Positions 26,801 to 35,635 of a DNA stretch of 42,969 nt are shown one piece after another; position 1 is the stretch's first letter, and every line of letters begins with the position of its first letter. The DNA is taken from assembly GCA_037143735.1 (NCBI GenBank), contig JBAWYD010000004.1, forward strand, positions 1 through 42,969, written 5' to 3'. The position numbers and the translations under genes were made by a program. The notes under the pieces are model-generated. The model ran no database searches. It worked only from the letters and a program-made list of their open reading frames with translations, and had not been told where the DNA came from. The DNA comes from JAPLJQ01 sp037143735 (GTDB lineage: Bacteria; Desulfobacterota; Syntrophia; Syntrophales; UBA2185).

Positions 26801-28007
26801 CCATTTTCTTTGCGCTTTTTACCGTTGTCACATAACCTTTTTCCTCAAGGCGGTTATAGACAAAAGGTTTAAACAGTTCCAAGGCCATCTTCTTTGGCAA
26901 ACCACACTGATGCAGCCTGAGGTCAGGTCCGACGGTAATGACCGACCGCCCGGAATAATCCACTCTTTTACCCAGAAGGTTTTGTCGGAATCGTCCCTGC
27001 TTTCCTTTCAGCATATCGGAAAGGGATCTCAGCGGTCTCTTGTTGGAACCGGTAATCGCCCTTCCTCTCCTGCCATTGTCAAAAAGGACGTCCACCGCTT
27101 CTTGCAGCATCCGTTTTTCATTTCGAATAATGATCTCCGGGGCGTTCAACTCCTGTAAACGCTTCAAACGGTTATTCCTGTTAATAACCCGCCTGTAGAG
27201 ATCATTGAGATCAGAGGTGGCAAAACGACCGCCGTCCAAAGGAACCAGGGGCCGCAGATCGGGAGGAATCACCGGCAGAACCGTGAGGACCATCCACTCC
27301 GGTTTGTTCGTTTTGGATTTCATCAAGGCCTCAATGACCTTCAACCTCTTGACAAGTTTCTTTCTCTTCGTATCAGAATTTGTCCCTCTAAGTTCCCCGC
27401 GAAGTTCCTCGTCCAGTTTGACCAGATCAATCTCTTCCAGGAGCTTCCGGACAGCCTCGGCGCCAATTCCCGCCTCAAAAGCATCTTCACCGTACTGATC
27501 TTTTAAATCGCTGAATTCTTCCTCAGACAAAAGCTCTTTTCTTTTCAAAGGGGTGTTTTTCGGATCCAGCACAATCCACGATTCAAAATAAAGTACCTTT
27601 TCCAGTTCCTTGAGGGTTAGATCAAGGACATTCCCGATACGGCTCGGGAGACTCTTGAGAAACCATATATGAGCAACGGGCGTTGCCAGTGTAATATGAC
27701 CTATTCTTTCCCGGCGGACTCTCGATTGAATGACCTCAACACCGCATTTCTCGCAGACGACCCCCCTGTATTTCATCCGTTTATAACGACCGCAGAGACA
27801 TTCATAATCCTTGACGGGGCCGAAAATTTTTGCGCAAAAAAGTCCGTCCCTCTCGGGCTTGAACGTTCTGTAATTGATCGTTTCCGGCTTTTTGACCTCA
27901 CCATGGGACCACGAAAGTATTCTTTCCGGCGATGCGATTGACATCTTGATTGCATTAAACCGGATTGGATCTTTCGGTTTCTCAAAATAACTGAAAACGT
28001 CTTCCAC
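23853..28007 (-). CDS. rpoC: DNA-directed RNA polymerase subunit beta'
   Basis: Catalytic subunit of RNA polymerase. It has 1384 residues. The N-terminal zinc-binding site uses C70, C72, C85 and C88. The active-site magnesium loop NADFDGDQM is intact near residue 460. Trigger-loop and bridge-helix sequences (MRGLMAKPSGEIIETPI, GLTVLQYFISTHGARKG) follow. The second zinc cluster (CGTIDG, CKSKYGVCTMC) is in the last third. It is 58 bases after rpoB. No large lineage-specific insertion stands out. Confidence 0.98.
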   Translation of the reverse strand: MEDVFSYFEKPKDPIRFNAIKMSIASPERILSWSHGEVKKPETINYRTFKPERDGLFCAKIFGPVKDYECLCGRYKRMKYRGVVCEKCGVEVIQSRVRRERIGHITLATPVAHIWFLKSLPSRIGNVLDLTLKELEKVLYFESWIVLDPKNTPLKRKELLSEEEFSDLKDQYGEDAFEAGIGAEAVRKLLEEIDLVKLDEELRGELRGTNSDTKRKKLVKRLKVIEALMKSKTNKPEWMVLTVLPVIPPDLRPLVPLDGGRFATSDLNDLYRRVINRNNRLKRLQELNAPEIIIRNEKRMLQEAVDVLFDNGRRGRAITGSNKRPLRSLSDMLKGKQGRFRQNLLGKRVDYSGRSVITVGPDLRLHQCGLPKKMALELFKPFVYNRLEEKGYVTTVKSAKKMVERETAEVWDALDEVVREYPIMLNRAPTLHRLGIQAFEPVLIEGKAIQLHPLVCTAFNADFDGDQMAVHVPLSVEAQTEARVLMMSTNNILSPANGKPIINPSQDIVLGIYYMTRAKNRVKGEGMVFADPGEVQSALDADAVDLHAKVKVRINGEMKETTVGRVVLYGNLPEEIPFDTVNKVMNKRELANLVDYSYRTCGDKTTVLLADRLKDLGFKYATISGMSIAIHDMVIPSNKKDIVSMADKDVLKIQKQYMDGLITDGERYNKVIDIWAQATEKIAAEMLSGIGSEETENSAGEKWKIESFNPIFMMADSGARGSAVQIRQLAGMRGLMAKPSGEIIETPITANFREGLTVLQYFISTHGARKGLADTALKTANSGYLTRRLVDVAQDCIISENDCGTIDGIYVSALMEGGEIIETAGERVLGRVALEDIKEPFSGEVLVHANEGIDEALAEKIDQAGIERVNIRSVLTCKSKYGVCTMCYGRDLAHGHLVNIGEAVGIIAAQSIGEPGTQLTMRTFHIGGTAKFEEHSTLEARHDGTIKYMNLNTVKTKGQDLVVMNRNGEVHVLDEQARSRGKYPVPYGAHLKISDGTVVKKGDLLAEWDPFSIPILAEVDGNVKYGDIIEGKTMQEQVDEVTGLSRKVIVEFKGANFRTRVSIKNSKGKTARVPGTNAVARYLLPVGANIGVSEGDKVSAGDIVAKIPRETTKTKDITGGLPRVAELFEARKPKEFAVISEIDGTVSYGKDAKGKRKVVITPEVGEEKEYLIPKGKYVSVQEGDRVQAGEALMDGVHNPHDLLTIKGEKALARYLVDEVQEVYRLQGVKINDKHMEVIVRQMLRRVKVKDPGDTVFIADEQVERYRFQEENEKVAARGGRPAIGEPILLGITKASLSTQSFISAASFQETTRVLTEASLAGKVDYLRGLKENVIMGRLIPAGTGLPVYRKLSLRTVEDDKVLEIGDDEGNEKINEKTLDIQATN

Positions 28008-28065
28008 TGATTTTATCTCCCCATTATTTAAGATTCAAAACACCGTTCATGGATTAAGGGGTTCA

Positions 28066-31000
28066 CTATTCCTCAATAAGCTCCACATCCAGACAGAGGC
28101 TCTGCAATTCCTTGACAAGCACGTTGAAAGACTCGGGGAGCCCTGGTTCCAGGGTGTGTTCTCCCTTTACAATGGCCTCATACATTCTGGTACGACCCGC
28201 CACATCATCCGATTTAACAGTCAGAAACTCCTGGAGCGAGTAAGCAGCGCCATACGCCTCCATAGCCCAGACTTCCATTTCACCAAGCCTCTGGCCCCCA
28301 AATTGCGCTTTTCCACCGAGAGGTTGCTGCGTTACAAGAGAGTAAGGACCGATGGATCTTGCATGAATCTTATCATCAACCAGATGGTGGAGTTTTAACA
28401 TATATATCATGCCGACAGTAATCTCCTGATCAAATGGCTCACCCGTTCTCCCGTCAAAGAGAACCGTCTGTCCCTTTTCCGGAAGTTCGGCCATGGCGAG
28501 CATATTTCTGACTTCACCTTCGTCAGCACCATCAAAAACAGGCGTCGCTACCAGGATCCCCCTCTTCACTTTACGGACAAATGATTTTATCTCTTCATCG
28601 GAGGCGCCATCCACAAAATGGTCAAACTCAGGAGCAGCGTAAACTCTTTTCAATTCTTTCCTCAAGTGAGCAACCGGAGAATTTTTTTCCAGCAGGGCGT
28701 TAATCTTCTCCCCCAGCCCCTTGGCTGCCCAACCGAGATGGGTCTCAAGAACCTGACCGACATTCATACGCGATGGCACCCCAAGGGGATTCAGGATAAT
28801 GTCCACCGGCGTCCCGTCCCGGAAATAAGGCATATCCTCCTCGGGCAGTATTCTGGATAAAACACCCTTGTTCCCATGGCGGCCCGCCATTTTATCGCCA
28901 ACGGACAATTTCCTTTTAATGGCAATATAGACTTTGACCATTTTGATCACGCCGGGCGGAAGCTCATCACCGGCTTTCATCTTTTCTATTTTTTGTTCAA
29001 AAAAAGTCTCTATAAGGGCCTTTTTCCGCTCGAAGTTTGCCAGCAGATTGCCAATTTTCTCTTCTGTGGCATCCTCTCCGACAAGGGATATTTCCTTCCA
29101 TAAACCAAATGGCATCTTGTCCAGGACATCCTTATCGATCGTTCCTCCCTTTTTCAACAGGATCTTTTTCTTTGTGGGATCGACCAGTTTCGTAGCCGAT
29201 GTTTTTCCAATGAGCATCCCCGATATGTTATTTTTTAAATTGTCTGTAATAATTCTTATTTCATCATCCCTGTCCTTGCACAGAAGCCGAACCGTTTCGT
29301 CCTCTATGAATTGCGACCTGTGATCTCTTTCAGTTCCCTTTCTCGAAAAAATCTTGGCATCGATCACAGTTCCTTCCACACCCGGGGGAATGCGAAGAGA
29401 TGTATCCCTTACATCGCTTGCCTTCTCACCAAATATGGCCCGGAGCAATTTTTCCTCGGGTGATAACTGGGTTTCTCCTTTCGGCGTAATTTTTCCGACG
29501 AGAATGTCACCGGACTTTACAAATACACCCATCCTGACAATTCCGCTCTCATCAAGGTTTCTGAGGGCCTCCTCACCCACATTGGGGATGTCCCTTGTTA
29601 TCTCTTCCTGACCAAGTTTCGTGTCCCTGGCCATGGTCTCGAATTCCTCGATGTGGATGGATGTGTAAATGTCGTCCTTTATCACCCTTTCGCTGACCAG
29701 GATGGAGTCTTCATAATTGTATCCTCCCCAGGACATGAAGGCGACCATCACATTTCTTCCAAGGGCCAGTTCGCCATTATCGGTGGCAGGCCCATCGGCA
29801 ACAATGTCGCCCTGATTGACCCGATCTCCTCTATCGACGATGGGCTTCTGGTTAAAACATGTATCCTGGTTTGAACGCTGATATTTGGCCAGATTATAGA
29901 TATCCACGCCCGTATCAAAGCCATCTTTCCCGTCACTGTCACATTTTATGACGATCCGTGAAGCGTCGACATGTTCGACAATGCCGGAGCGTTTAGCCAC
30001 AACAACGGCACCGGAATCCTTTGCAACAACAGACTCCATTCCCGTACCCACAAGGGGAACTTCAGGCTTTAACAGAGGAACGGCCTGTCGCTGCATATTT
30101 GAACCCATGAGCGCACGGTTTGCGTCATCATGCTCCAGAAATGGAATAGAGGCTGCTGCAACACTGACAAGCTGATTGGGTGAAACATCCATCAGATTGA
30201 CTTCTGCCGGGGCAACGGTGTGAAAATCACTTCCCTTCCTGGCAGAAATGAGCTCACCGACGAATTTCCCGTCTTTATCAAAGGGAATGTCTGCCGGGGC
30301 AACGATATATTTCTCTTCTTCGATCGCCGTCAGATACCGGACTTCATCAAGGACCCTCCCGTTTTCAACCACCCGGTAAGGCGTTTCTATAAAACCGAAG
30401 GCATTTACTCTTGCATAGGTACTCAGAGAAACAATGAGGCCGATATTCGGACCCTCCGGCGTTTCAACTGGACAGATGCGCCCATAATGGGTGGGGTGAA
30501 CGTCCCGTACCTCAAATCCTGCTCTTTCCCGGGTCAATCCCCCGGGACCGAGTGCTGAAAGCCTCCGCTTATGCGTAATTTCAGAAAGGGGATTTGTTTG
30601 ATCCATGAACTGCGACAATTGACTGCTTCCAAGAAACTCATTCACGACGGCTGTAACAGGTTTTGCATTAATGAGTTCATGAGGCATCATCGTTTCAATA
30701 TCCTGGAGACTCATCCTCTCCTTAATCGCCCTCTCTATACGCACCAAACCTATACGGTATTGATTTTCTATCAGTTCTCCCACAGACCTGACGCGCCTGT
30801 TACCCAGATGATCTATATCATCCACACTGCAGTCACCGACGCCGTTTTTAAGGTCAATCAGGTATTTTACCGCCGCCAGGATATCCTCATTTCGCAAAAC
30901 CGTCACATTTGTCGGCACATCCAGACGAAGCTTGTAATTCATCTTCGCCCTTCCCACATCCGACAGGTCGTAACTTGCCGGATCAAAAAAGAGACTGTTG

Positions 31001-32157
31001 AAAAACTTTTGCGCCGTTTCCGGAGTTGGCGGGTTACTCGGACGCAATCTTCTGTATATCTCTATGATCGCTTCCTCTGCACCTTCTATCCTGTCAACGA
31101 GAAGAGTATCTCTGATGGAAGCATTCATCCTTTCTTCATCAATATAAATGAACCGAATCTCCTGAATCCCTTTTTCACGGACCCGCTCCAATCCTTCCAG
31201 TGGCAATTGTTCATTACATCTCAAGAGGATTTCACCGGTTGTCGGATCTAAAACGTCGGAGGCAAGAATCTTTCCAACCATATCAGATTCATTGACCTGT
31301 ATACGATCTATACCCAATTCGGTCATCTTCTTCAAAAGGACCTTGTTGATCTTTCTCGCCTTTTTGACGATGACGTCACCTGTACCGGGATCTTTAATAT
31401 CTTCAGGCGCCTTCTCGCCGATGAGGGATTCGTCAACGACCATGTATGATCTTTTATCATCCAGGAATACCTTCTCAATATTATAAAAATAATTGAGAAG
31501 GTATTCGTTTGAATTTCCCATTGCTTTCAGAAGGATGGTCACAGGCATCTTCCGTCGCCTGTCAATCCTGACATAAAGAAGGTCTTTGGAATCGAATTCA
31601 AAATCGAGCCAGGACCCCCTGATCGGTATAATCCTCGAAGAATAGATCAGTTTCCCGCTGGCCAGCGTTTTTCCCTTGTCATGGTCAAAAAAGATTCCCG
31701 GAGATCTGTGAAGCTGACTGACAATGACCCTTTCCGTACCGTTCATGATAAAGGTGCCATTTCTTTCCGTCATCAGGGGAATTTCACCAAAATAAATCTC
31801 CTGTTCCTTGATATCCCGGATTGCTTTGTGTTCAGATCCCCGATCTGTTTCAAAGACTACAAGTCTCACCACGATTTTCAGCGGAGCAGCATAGGTCATG
31901 CCCTTCTGGATACATTCCTTCACGTCATATCTGGCTTCCCCGATTTTATAACTGACAAACTCAAGGGAACATTTTCCGCTGAAGTCGGAAATGGGAAAAA
32001 CGCTTTTGAATGCACCCTGAAGTCCAAAATTACCCCTTTTATCGGGCTCAACATCCATCTGCAGAAATTTCTCATAGGACTTCATCTGGATATCAATGAG
32101 ATTCGGTATATCCAAAATCTTTTTGATACGTCCAAAATTTTTCCTGAATTCACCCAT
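28066..32157 (-). CDS. rpoB: DNA-directed RNA polymerase subunit beta
   Basis: Forms the other half of the RNA polymerase cleft. It has 1363 residues from the ATG at 32157, which has AAGG six bases upstream. The ATG two codons earlier abuts that site. The rifampicin-binding cluster reads [20 protein letters not shown] followed by [11 protein letters not shown], with wild-type residues at the positions equivalent to E. coli D516, H526 and S531, which predicts sensitivity. The C-terminal switch and clamp-anchor sequences ([20 protein letters not shown]-like) are present. Confidence 0.98.
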   Translation of the reverse strand: [1363 protein letters not shown]

Positions 32158-32237
32158 GGGCATCCTTTTAAGTTACAATTAAATATCTACAATACAAGAT
32201 ATCATGGATTGGCAAGTGTTGGATTTCAAACATCAAG

Positions 32238-32624
32238 CTACTTAATCTCCACGGTTCCGCCAACCTCTTCAATCTTCTTTTTGATATCCGCTGCCTCATC
32301 TTTCGATACACCTTCTTTAATGGGCTTCGGCACACCATCCACCAGGTCTTTGGCTTCTTTAAGTCCCAAACCGGTGATGGCCCTGACGACTTTGATAACC
32401 TGTATCTTCTGCTCACCGAATCCAGCGAGTATCGCATCGAATTCCGTCTTTTCCTCGACCTGGGAAGCTTGATCAGACCCTGCCGCAACCTGAGCTACCG
32501 CCATGGGCACAGCCGCAGACACGCCAAGCCTTTCTTCCAATTCCTTTACGAGCTCAGAAAGCTCCAGCACCGTCATTTCTTCAATAAATTTTATAACGTC
32601 TTCTTTGGTAGTTTGATGGGACAT
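32238..32624 (-). CDS. rplL: 50S ribosomal protein L7/L12
   Basis: L7/L12 is the multi-copy stalk protein that recruits translational GTPases. It has 128 residues. The N-terminal helical dimerisation domain (about 1-32) binds L10. A flexible Ala/Gln/Ser-rich hinge follows at about 38-55, and the globular C-terminal domain contains VRAITGLGLKEAKDLVD. It lies 37 bases after rplJ and 80 before rpoB. I saw no attenuator-like hairpin with a T-run in the rplL-rpoB gap. Confidence 0.97.
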   Translation of the reverse strand: MSHQTTKEDVIKFIEEMTVLELSELVKELEERLGVSAAVPMAVAQVAAGSDQASQVEEKTEFDAILAGFGEQKIQVIKVVRAITGLGLKEAKDLVDGVPKPIKEGVSKDEAADIKKKIEEVGGTVEIK

Positions 32625-32661
32625 ATCTTTAATCCTCTCCTGTATATGTTGTATTTTTGTA

Positions 32662-33186
32662 TTAGTTTCCTGATTCTTTCTTTACTCGATAAGCGTCGAG
32701 ACACTGAACAAAGCTCCTTGGAACTCCAGAAAGCACATTAACCAGGGCCGTCTGGACCCCCTGCATTACAGAGAGAAGCTTACCAAGAAGAACGTCTCTT
32801 CCCGGTAGCTCTGCCAGGGTGCTGATCTGCTCTTTGGTCAAGAACTTGCCGTCGAGCATGCCGGCTTTGATTTCCAATTCAGCGTTTCTTTTTGCAAACT
32901 CCACAAGCACCTTCGTGGACTCAATGATATCGCCCTTACTTAAGGCAATGGCCAACGGTCCTTTGAAATGGCCCTCCAGAGCTGAAAAATCTGTATCCCG
33001 GGAAGCGATTCTCAGAAGTGTGTTTTTTACGACCCGCACCTCGGTACCCGATTTACGCAGTACATTCCTCAACGCCGTCATTTTCCCAACGTTCATCCCG
33101 ATGTAACCGGCGAGAACGGTTAGCTGGGCTTCCCTGAGTTTCTCATGAAGCTCAGAAGCCATCTGCTCCTTCTTCTTTCGATCCAA
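32662..33186 (-). CDS. rplJ: 50S ribosomal protein L10
   Basis: L10 forms the base of the L7/L12 stalk and typically represses its own mRNA through a leader site. I place the start at the TTG at 33186, giving 174 residues that begin (M)DRKKKEQMASELHEKL. A strong AGGAGG site lies 7 bases upstream of that TTG. The frame extends to a GTG at 33207, but that would place the ribosome site inside the gene. The GMNVGKMTALRNVLRKSG and GPLAIALSKGD segments are typical, and the C-terminal helix binds L7/L12. It is 249 bases after rplA. Confidence 0.94.
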   Translation of the reverse strand: MDRKKKEQMASELHEKLREAQLTVLAGYIGMNVGKMTALRNVLRKSGTEVRVVKNTLLRIASRDTDFSALEGHFKGPLAIALSKGDIIESTKVLVEFAKRNAELEIKAGMLDGKFLTKEQISTLAELPGRDVLLGKLLSVMQGVQTALVNVLSGVPRSFVQCLDAYRVKKESGN

Positions 33187-33312
33187 TCTCCAACCTCCTT
33201 TCGTCACCAGATTTTCAACATGATCCTCTTGAAGCTAAAAAAATTTCCAGAAAGTCGGAGAACAGAACATCATACAGGAAAAATTGAACAAACATGATAT
33301 ATGGCCTCACCT

Positions 33313-33389
33313 GAAGGGCTTCAGAATATCCCTTCCGTCTCGGCAGGCCGATTCAGATCGTTTAAACTCCTGTACCTGCTGTCTCAGAC
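33313..33389 (-). promoter_or_regulatory. Probable L10 leader RNA (autoregulatory site) upstream of rplJ
   Basis: In the rplA-rplJ gap the minus-strand RNA can form GTCT (33386-33389)/AGAC (33337-33340) and GCAGG/CCTGC stems, separated by an asymmetric internal loop (GAGACA against CG). This looks like the kink-turn of L10 leaders. Directly after it, GAAGGG pairs with CCCTTC at 33313-33335. The position and the kink-turn-like loop fit the known L10(L12)4 binding leader of many bacteria. The match is by eye, not by a covariance model. Confidence 0.65.
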
Positions 33390-33435
33390 TTTTGTAACGC
33401 AATCGAACCCTAATACAGCTTTATCCGATCCACCC

Positions 33436-34134
33436 TTAAATATTTCTAACATCGAGGGGATCTACTTTGATTCCGGGTCCCAAGGTGGTGGAGATAGATA
33501 TGCTCTTGAGATAAGTCCCCTTACTGGATGCTGGTTTCAGTTTTATAATCGCTTCGATAACGGCGGTGATATTTTCCAACAACTTATCCGTTCCAAACGA
33601 AATTTTCCCCACAGGACTGTGGACAATTCCCGCCTTTTCAACTCTGAATTCAACCTTTCCAGCCTTTAATTCATTGACAGCTTTTCCAACATCAAAAGTA
33701 ACCGTACCCACTTTTGGATTTGGCATCAATCCCCGGGGGCCTAAAATCTTCCCAAGTTTTCCAACGCTGCCCATCATGTCAGGTGTGGCAATGGCTCTAT
33801 CAAAATCAAGCCAGCCGCTTTTGATTTTTTCAATGATGTCATCCGAACCAACCACATCAGCACCTGCGTCAAGAGCTTCCTTTTCCTTCTCTCCCTTGGC
33901 AAACACTAATACCTTGACCGATTTACCCAATCCATTAGGCAGGACAACGCTCCCTCTCACCATCTGATCGGCATGCTGGGGATTTACTCCCAGACGAATG
34001 GCGGCATCAACCGTTTCATCGAACTTGGCCCTCGCCGTGCTGATGACCATATCCACCGCTTCTCTCAAGGTATACCGCTTCCCCGGTTCGATCTTCTGTC
34101 TTGCTTCAGTGAAACTTTTTCCTCTTTCAGACAT
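33436..34134 (-). CDS. rplA: 50S ribosomal protein L1
   Basis: L1 forms the mobile stalk beside the E site and in E. coli represses the rplKA mRNA. It has 232 residues in the standard two-domain layout. GKILGPRGLMPNPKVGTVT lies near the middle and is followed by the VEFRVEKAGIVHSPVGK strand. The conserved C-terminal domain I end (STTLGPGIKVD) is present. It is 117 bases after rplK. That gap holds no obvious gene. Confidence 0.97.
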   Translation of the reverse strand: MSERGKSFTEARQKIEPGKRYTLREAVDMVISTARAKFDETVDAAIRLGVNPQHADQMVRGSVVLPNGLGKSVKVLVFAKGEKEKEALDAGADVVGSDDIIEKIKSGWLDFDRAIATPDMMGSVGKLGKILGPRGLMPNPKVGTVTFDVGKAVNELKAGKVEFRVEKAGIVHSPVGKISFGTDKLLENITAVIEAIIKLKPASSKGTYLKSISISTTLGPGIKVDPLDVRNI

Positions 34135-34251
34135 ACTAAAACCTCAAATTAACGCACTTCCTTCAAAGCTTTGCTGCGACTAAAGTTTTGTCAAAACCGC
34201 ATCTTCAGCCCCTCTGCAGGAGAGGATGGTCTGGAAGCGCTTCCCGTTAGT

Positions 34252-34677
34252 CTATCCTGCTATTTCAATTCCCATTGACTTTGCCGTCCCCTCAATGATC
34301 CTGATTGCCCCTTCCATATCAACGGCATTCAGATCATTGTATTTTAACTCTGCAATTTCCCTCACCTGCTTGAACGTCACAGTACCCACTTTTTCCCGTT
34401 TCGGGTCTCCGGAGCCCTTCGCAATTTTTGCGAACTGTTTCAGAAGAACAGATGCAGGCGGAGTCTTGGTAATAAAGGTAAACGAACGGTCCGCATAGAC
34501 CGTTATGATAACGGGAATTACCGTTCCCTCTTGATTCTGCGTCATGGCATTGTATGCCTTGCAGAATTCCATTATATTGACACCGTGCTGTCCCAGAGCC
34601 GGACCGATCGGTGGCGACGGCGTCGCCTTACCTGCCTTGATCTGAAGCTTTATGTTGGCTATAACCTTTTTTGCCAT
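34252..34677 (-). CDS. rplK: 50S ribosomal protein L11
   Basis: L11 sits at the GTPase-associated centre and is needed for the stringent response by RelA. It has 141 residues from the ATG at 34677, giving the standard MAKKVIANIKLQIKAGKATP start. The frame extends three codons to a GTG without family support. The proline-rich SPPIGPALGQHGVN is where thiostrepton-resistance changes are known. The residues look wild type. It is 55 bases after nusG. Confidence 0.97.
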   Translation of the reverse strand: MAKKVIANIKLQIKAGKATPSPPIGPALGQHGVNIMEFCKAYNAMTQNQEGTVIPVIITVYADRSFTFITKTPPASVLLKQFAKIAKGSGDPKREKVGTVTFKQVREIAELKYNDLNAVDMEGAIRIIEGTAKSMGIEIAG

Positions 34678-34732
34678 TTTGATCACCCTGTCATAAATAT
34701 TTTATAATCTTCCTGCTACTTTCGTCCCTGCA

Positions 34733-35263
34733 TCACACTTGAACAACCTGGATGAAATCAAGCTCCACAGGAGTTGATCGGCCAAAGATACTGACAATAA
34801 CCCTCAATTTCCCCTTCTCGGGCCTGGCCTCATCAATGACACCATCAAAGTTTGTAAAAGGACCATCAATAATCCTTACATGATCGCCGATTTCAAATTT
34901 AAATTTTGGCTTGGGTTTCAGCGTTCCTTCATCAATTCTGGTTTTTAAGATTTCCACATCCTTATCAGGTATCGGAGCCGGTTTATCTTTACCCCCGATA
35001 AAACCGGTAACCTTGGGAGTACCTTTGACGATATGCCAGGTATCATCATTCATTTCCATCCTGACCAAGATATAACCAGGAAAGAATTTTCTTTTTGATG
35101 TCTTTTTTTCGCCGGAAACAAGCTCCACGACATCTTCTTCTGGAATGAGAATATCCGTAAAATATTCCTGCATATCTGCCGACTGGATTCTTTCCTGAAG
35201 GGAAAGCTTCACCCGATTCTCAAAACCAGAATATGTATGAACCACATACCATCTGAAAGCCAT
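34733..35263 (-). CDS. nusG: Transcription termination/antitermination factor NusG
   Basis: Binds the RNA polymerase clamp, suppresses pausing, and couples transcription to translation or to Rho. It has 176 residues. The N-terminal NGN domain (WYVVHTYSGFENRVK, FFPGYILVRM) is followed by the C-terminal KOW domain (FEIGDHVRIIDGPFTNFDG). I chose the ATG at 35263, 5 bases after the secE stop. The secE-nusG-rplKAJL-rpoBC order is universal in many phyla. Confidence 0.97.
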   Translation of the reverse strand: MAFRWYVVHTYSGFENRVKLSLQERIQSADMQEYFTDILIPEEDVVELVSGEKKTSKRKFFPGYILVRMEMNDDTWHIVKGTPKVTGFIGGKDKPAPIPDKDVEILKTRIDEGTLKPKPKFKFEIGDHVRIIDGPFTNFDGVIDEARPEKGKLRVIVSIFGRSTPVELDFIQVVQV

Positions 35264-35268
35264 GTTTC

Positions 35269-35472
35269 TCAACCCAATACCAATCTGATGACTTTAGCCA
35301 GGCCAAAATCGACGATTCCAAGAAAAGCAGACACAATGATAACGACAATAATTACCACAGACGTAGAAGCCAGCGTTTGCTTTGGCGTTGGCCATGTTAC
35401 CTTTTTCAACTCAACCTTCGCCTCTTTCAGGAATTGAACGACTTTTCGAAAAATCTGTTTTACTTTATCCAT
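35269..35472 (-). CDS. secE: Preprotein translocase subunit SecE
   Basis: SecE clamps the two halves of SecY in the inner membrane. It has 67 residues, the short single-span form. An amphipathic helix contains FLKEAKVELKKVTWPTPKQT at about 15-34, and one transmembrane helix of Val/Ile residues lies at about 39-58. The open frame extends upstream to 35556 but would run into the tRNA-Trp gene, so the start must be internal. I chose the ATG at 35472. One at 35499 is possible. It lies 51 bases after the tRNA. Confidence 0.94.
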   Translation of the reverse strand: MDKVKQIFRKVVQFLKEAKVELKKVTWPTPKQTLASTSVVIIVVIIVSAFLGIVDFGLAKVIRLVLG

Positions 35473-35523
35473 CACACCAAACCTGATAAAATCATGCATT
35501 ATTAAAGACGCACGAAAAATAAA

Positions 35524-35600
35524 TGGCAGGCCAGGAGGGACTTGAACCCCCAGCATCCGGATTTGGAGTCCGGCGCTCTAGCCATTAGAGCTACTGGCCT
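35524..35600 (-). tRNA. tRNA-Trp(CCA)
   Basis: A complete cloverleaf on the minus strand. The acceptor AGGCCAG pairs with CTGGCCT, discriminator G, with an encoded CCA. The anticodon stem CCGGA/TCCGG closes the loop CTCCAAA, whose anticodon CCA reads UGG. The T-loop is TTCAAGT. It lies between rpmG and secE, the usual place in several phyla. Confidence 0.97.
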
Positions 35601-35635
35601 GTCTGGAACATCGACTATTACCTCATGACGGCAAC

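Noticed and set aside
30571..31251. Plus-strand open frame of 226 codons inside rpoB
   Set aside because: It is antisense to conserved rpoB sequence and resembles no known protein. Such frames arise by codon bias.
35473..35556. Longer secE start
   Set aside because: The extension overlaps the 3' end of tRNA-Trp, and its residues do not resemble SecE.
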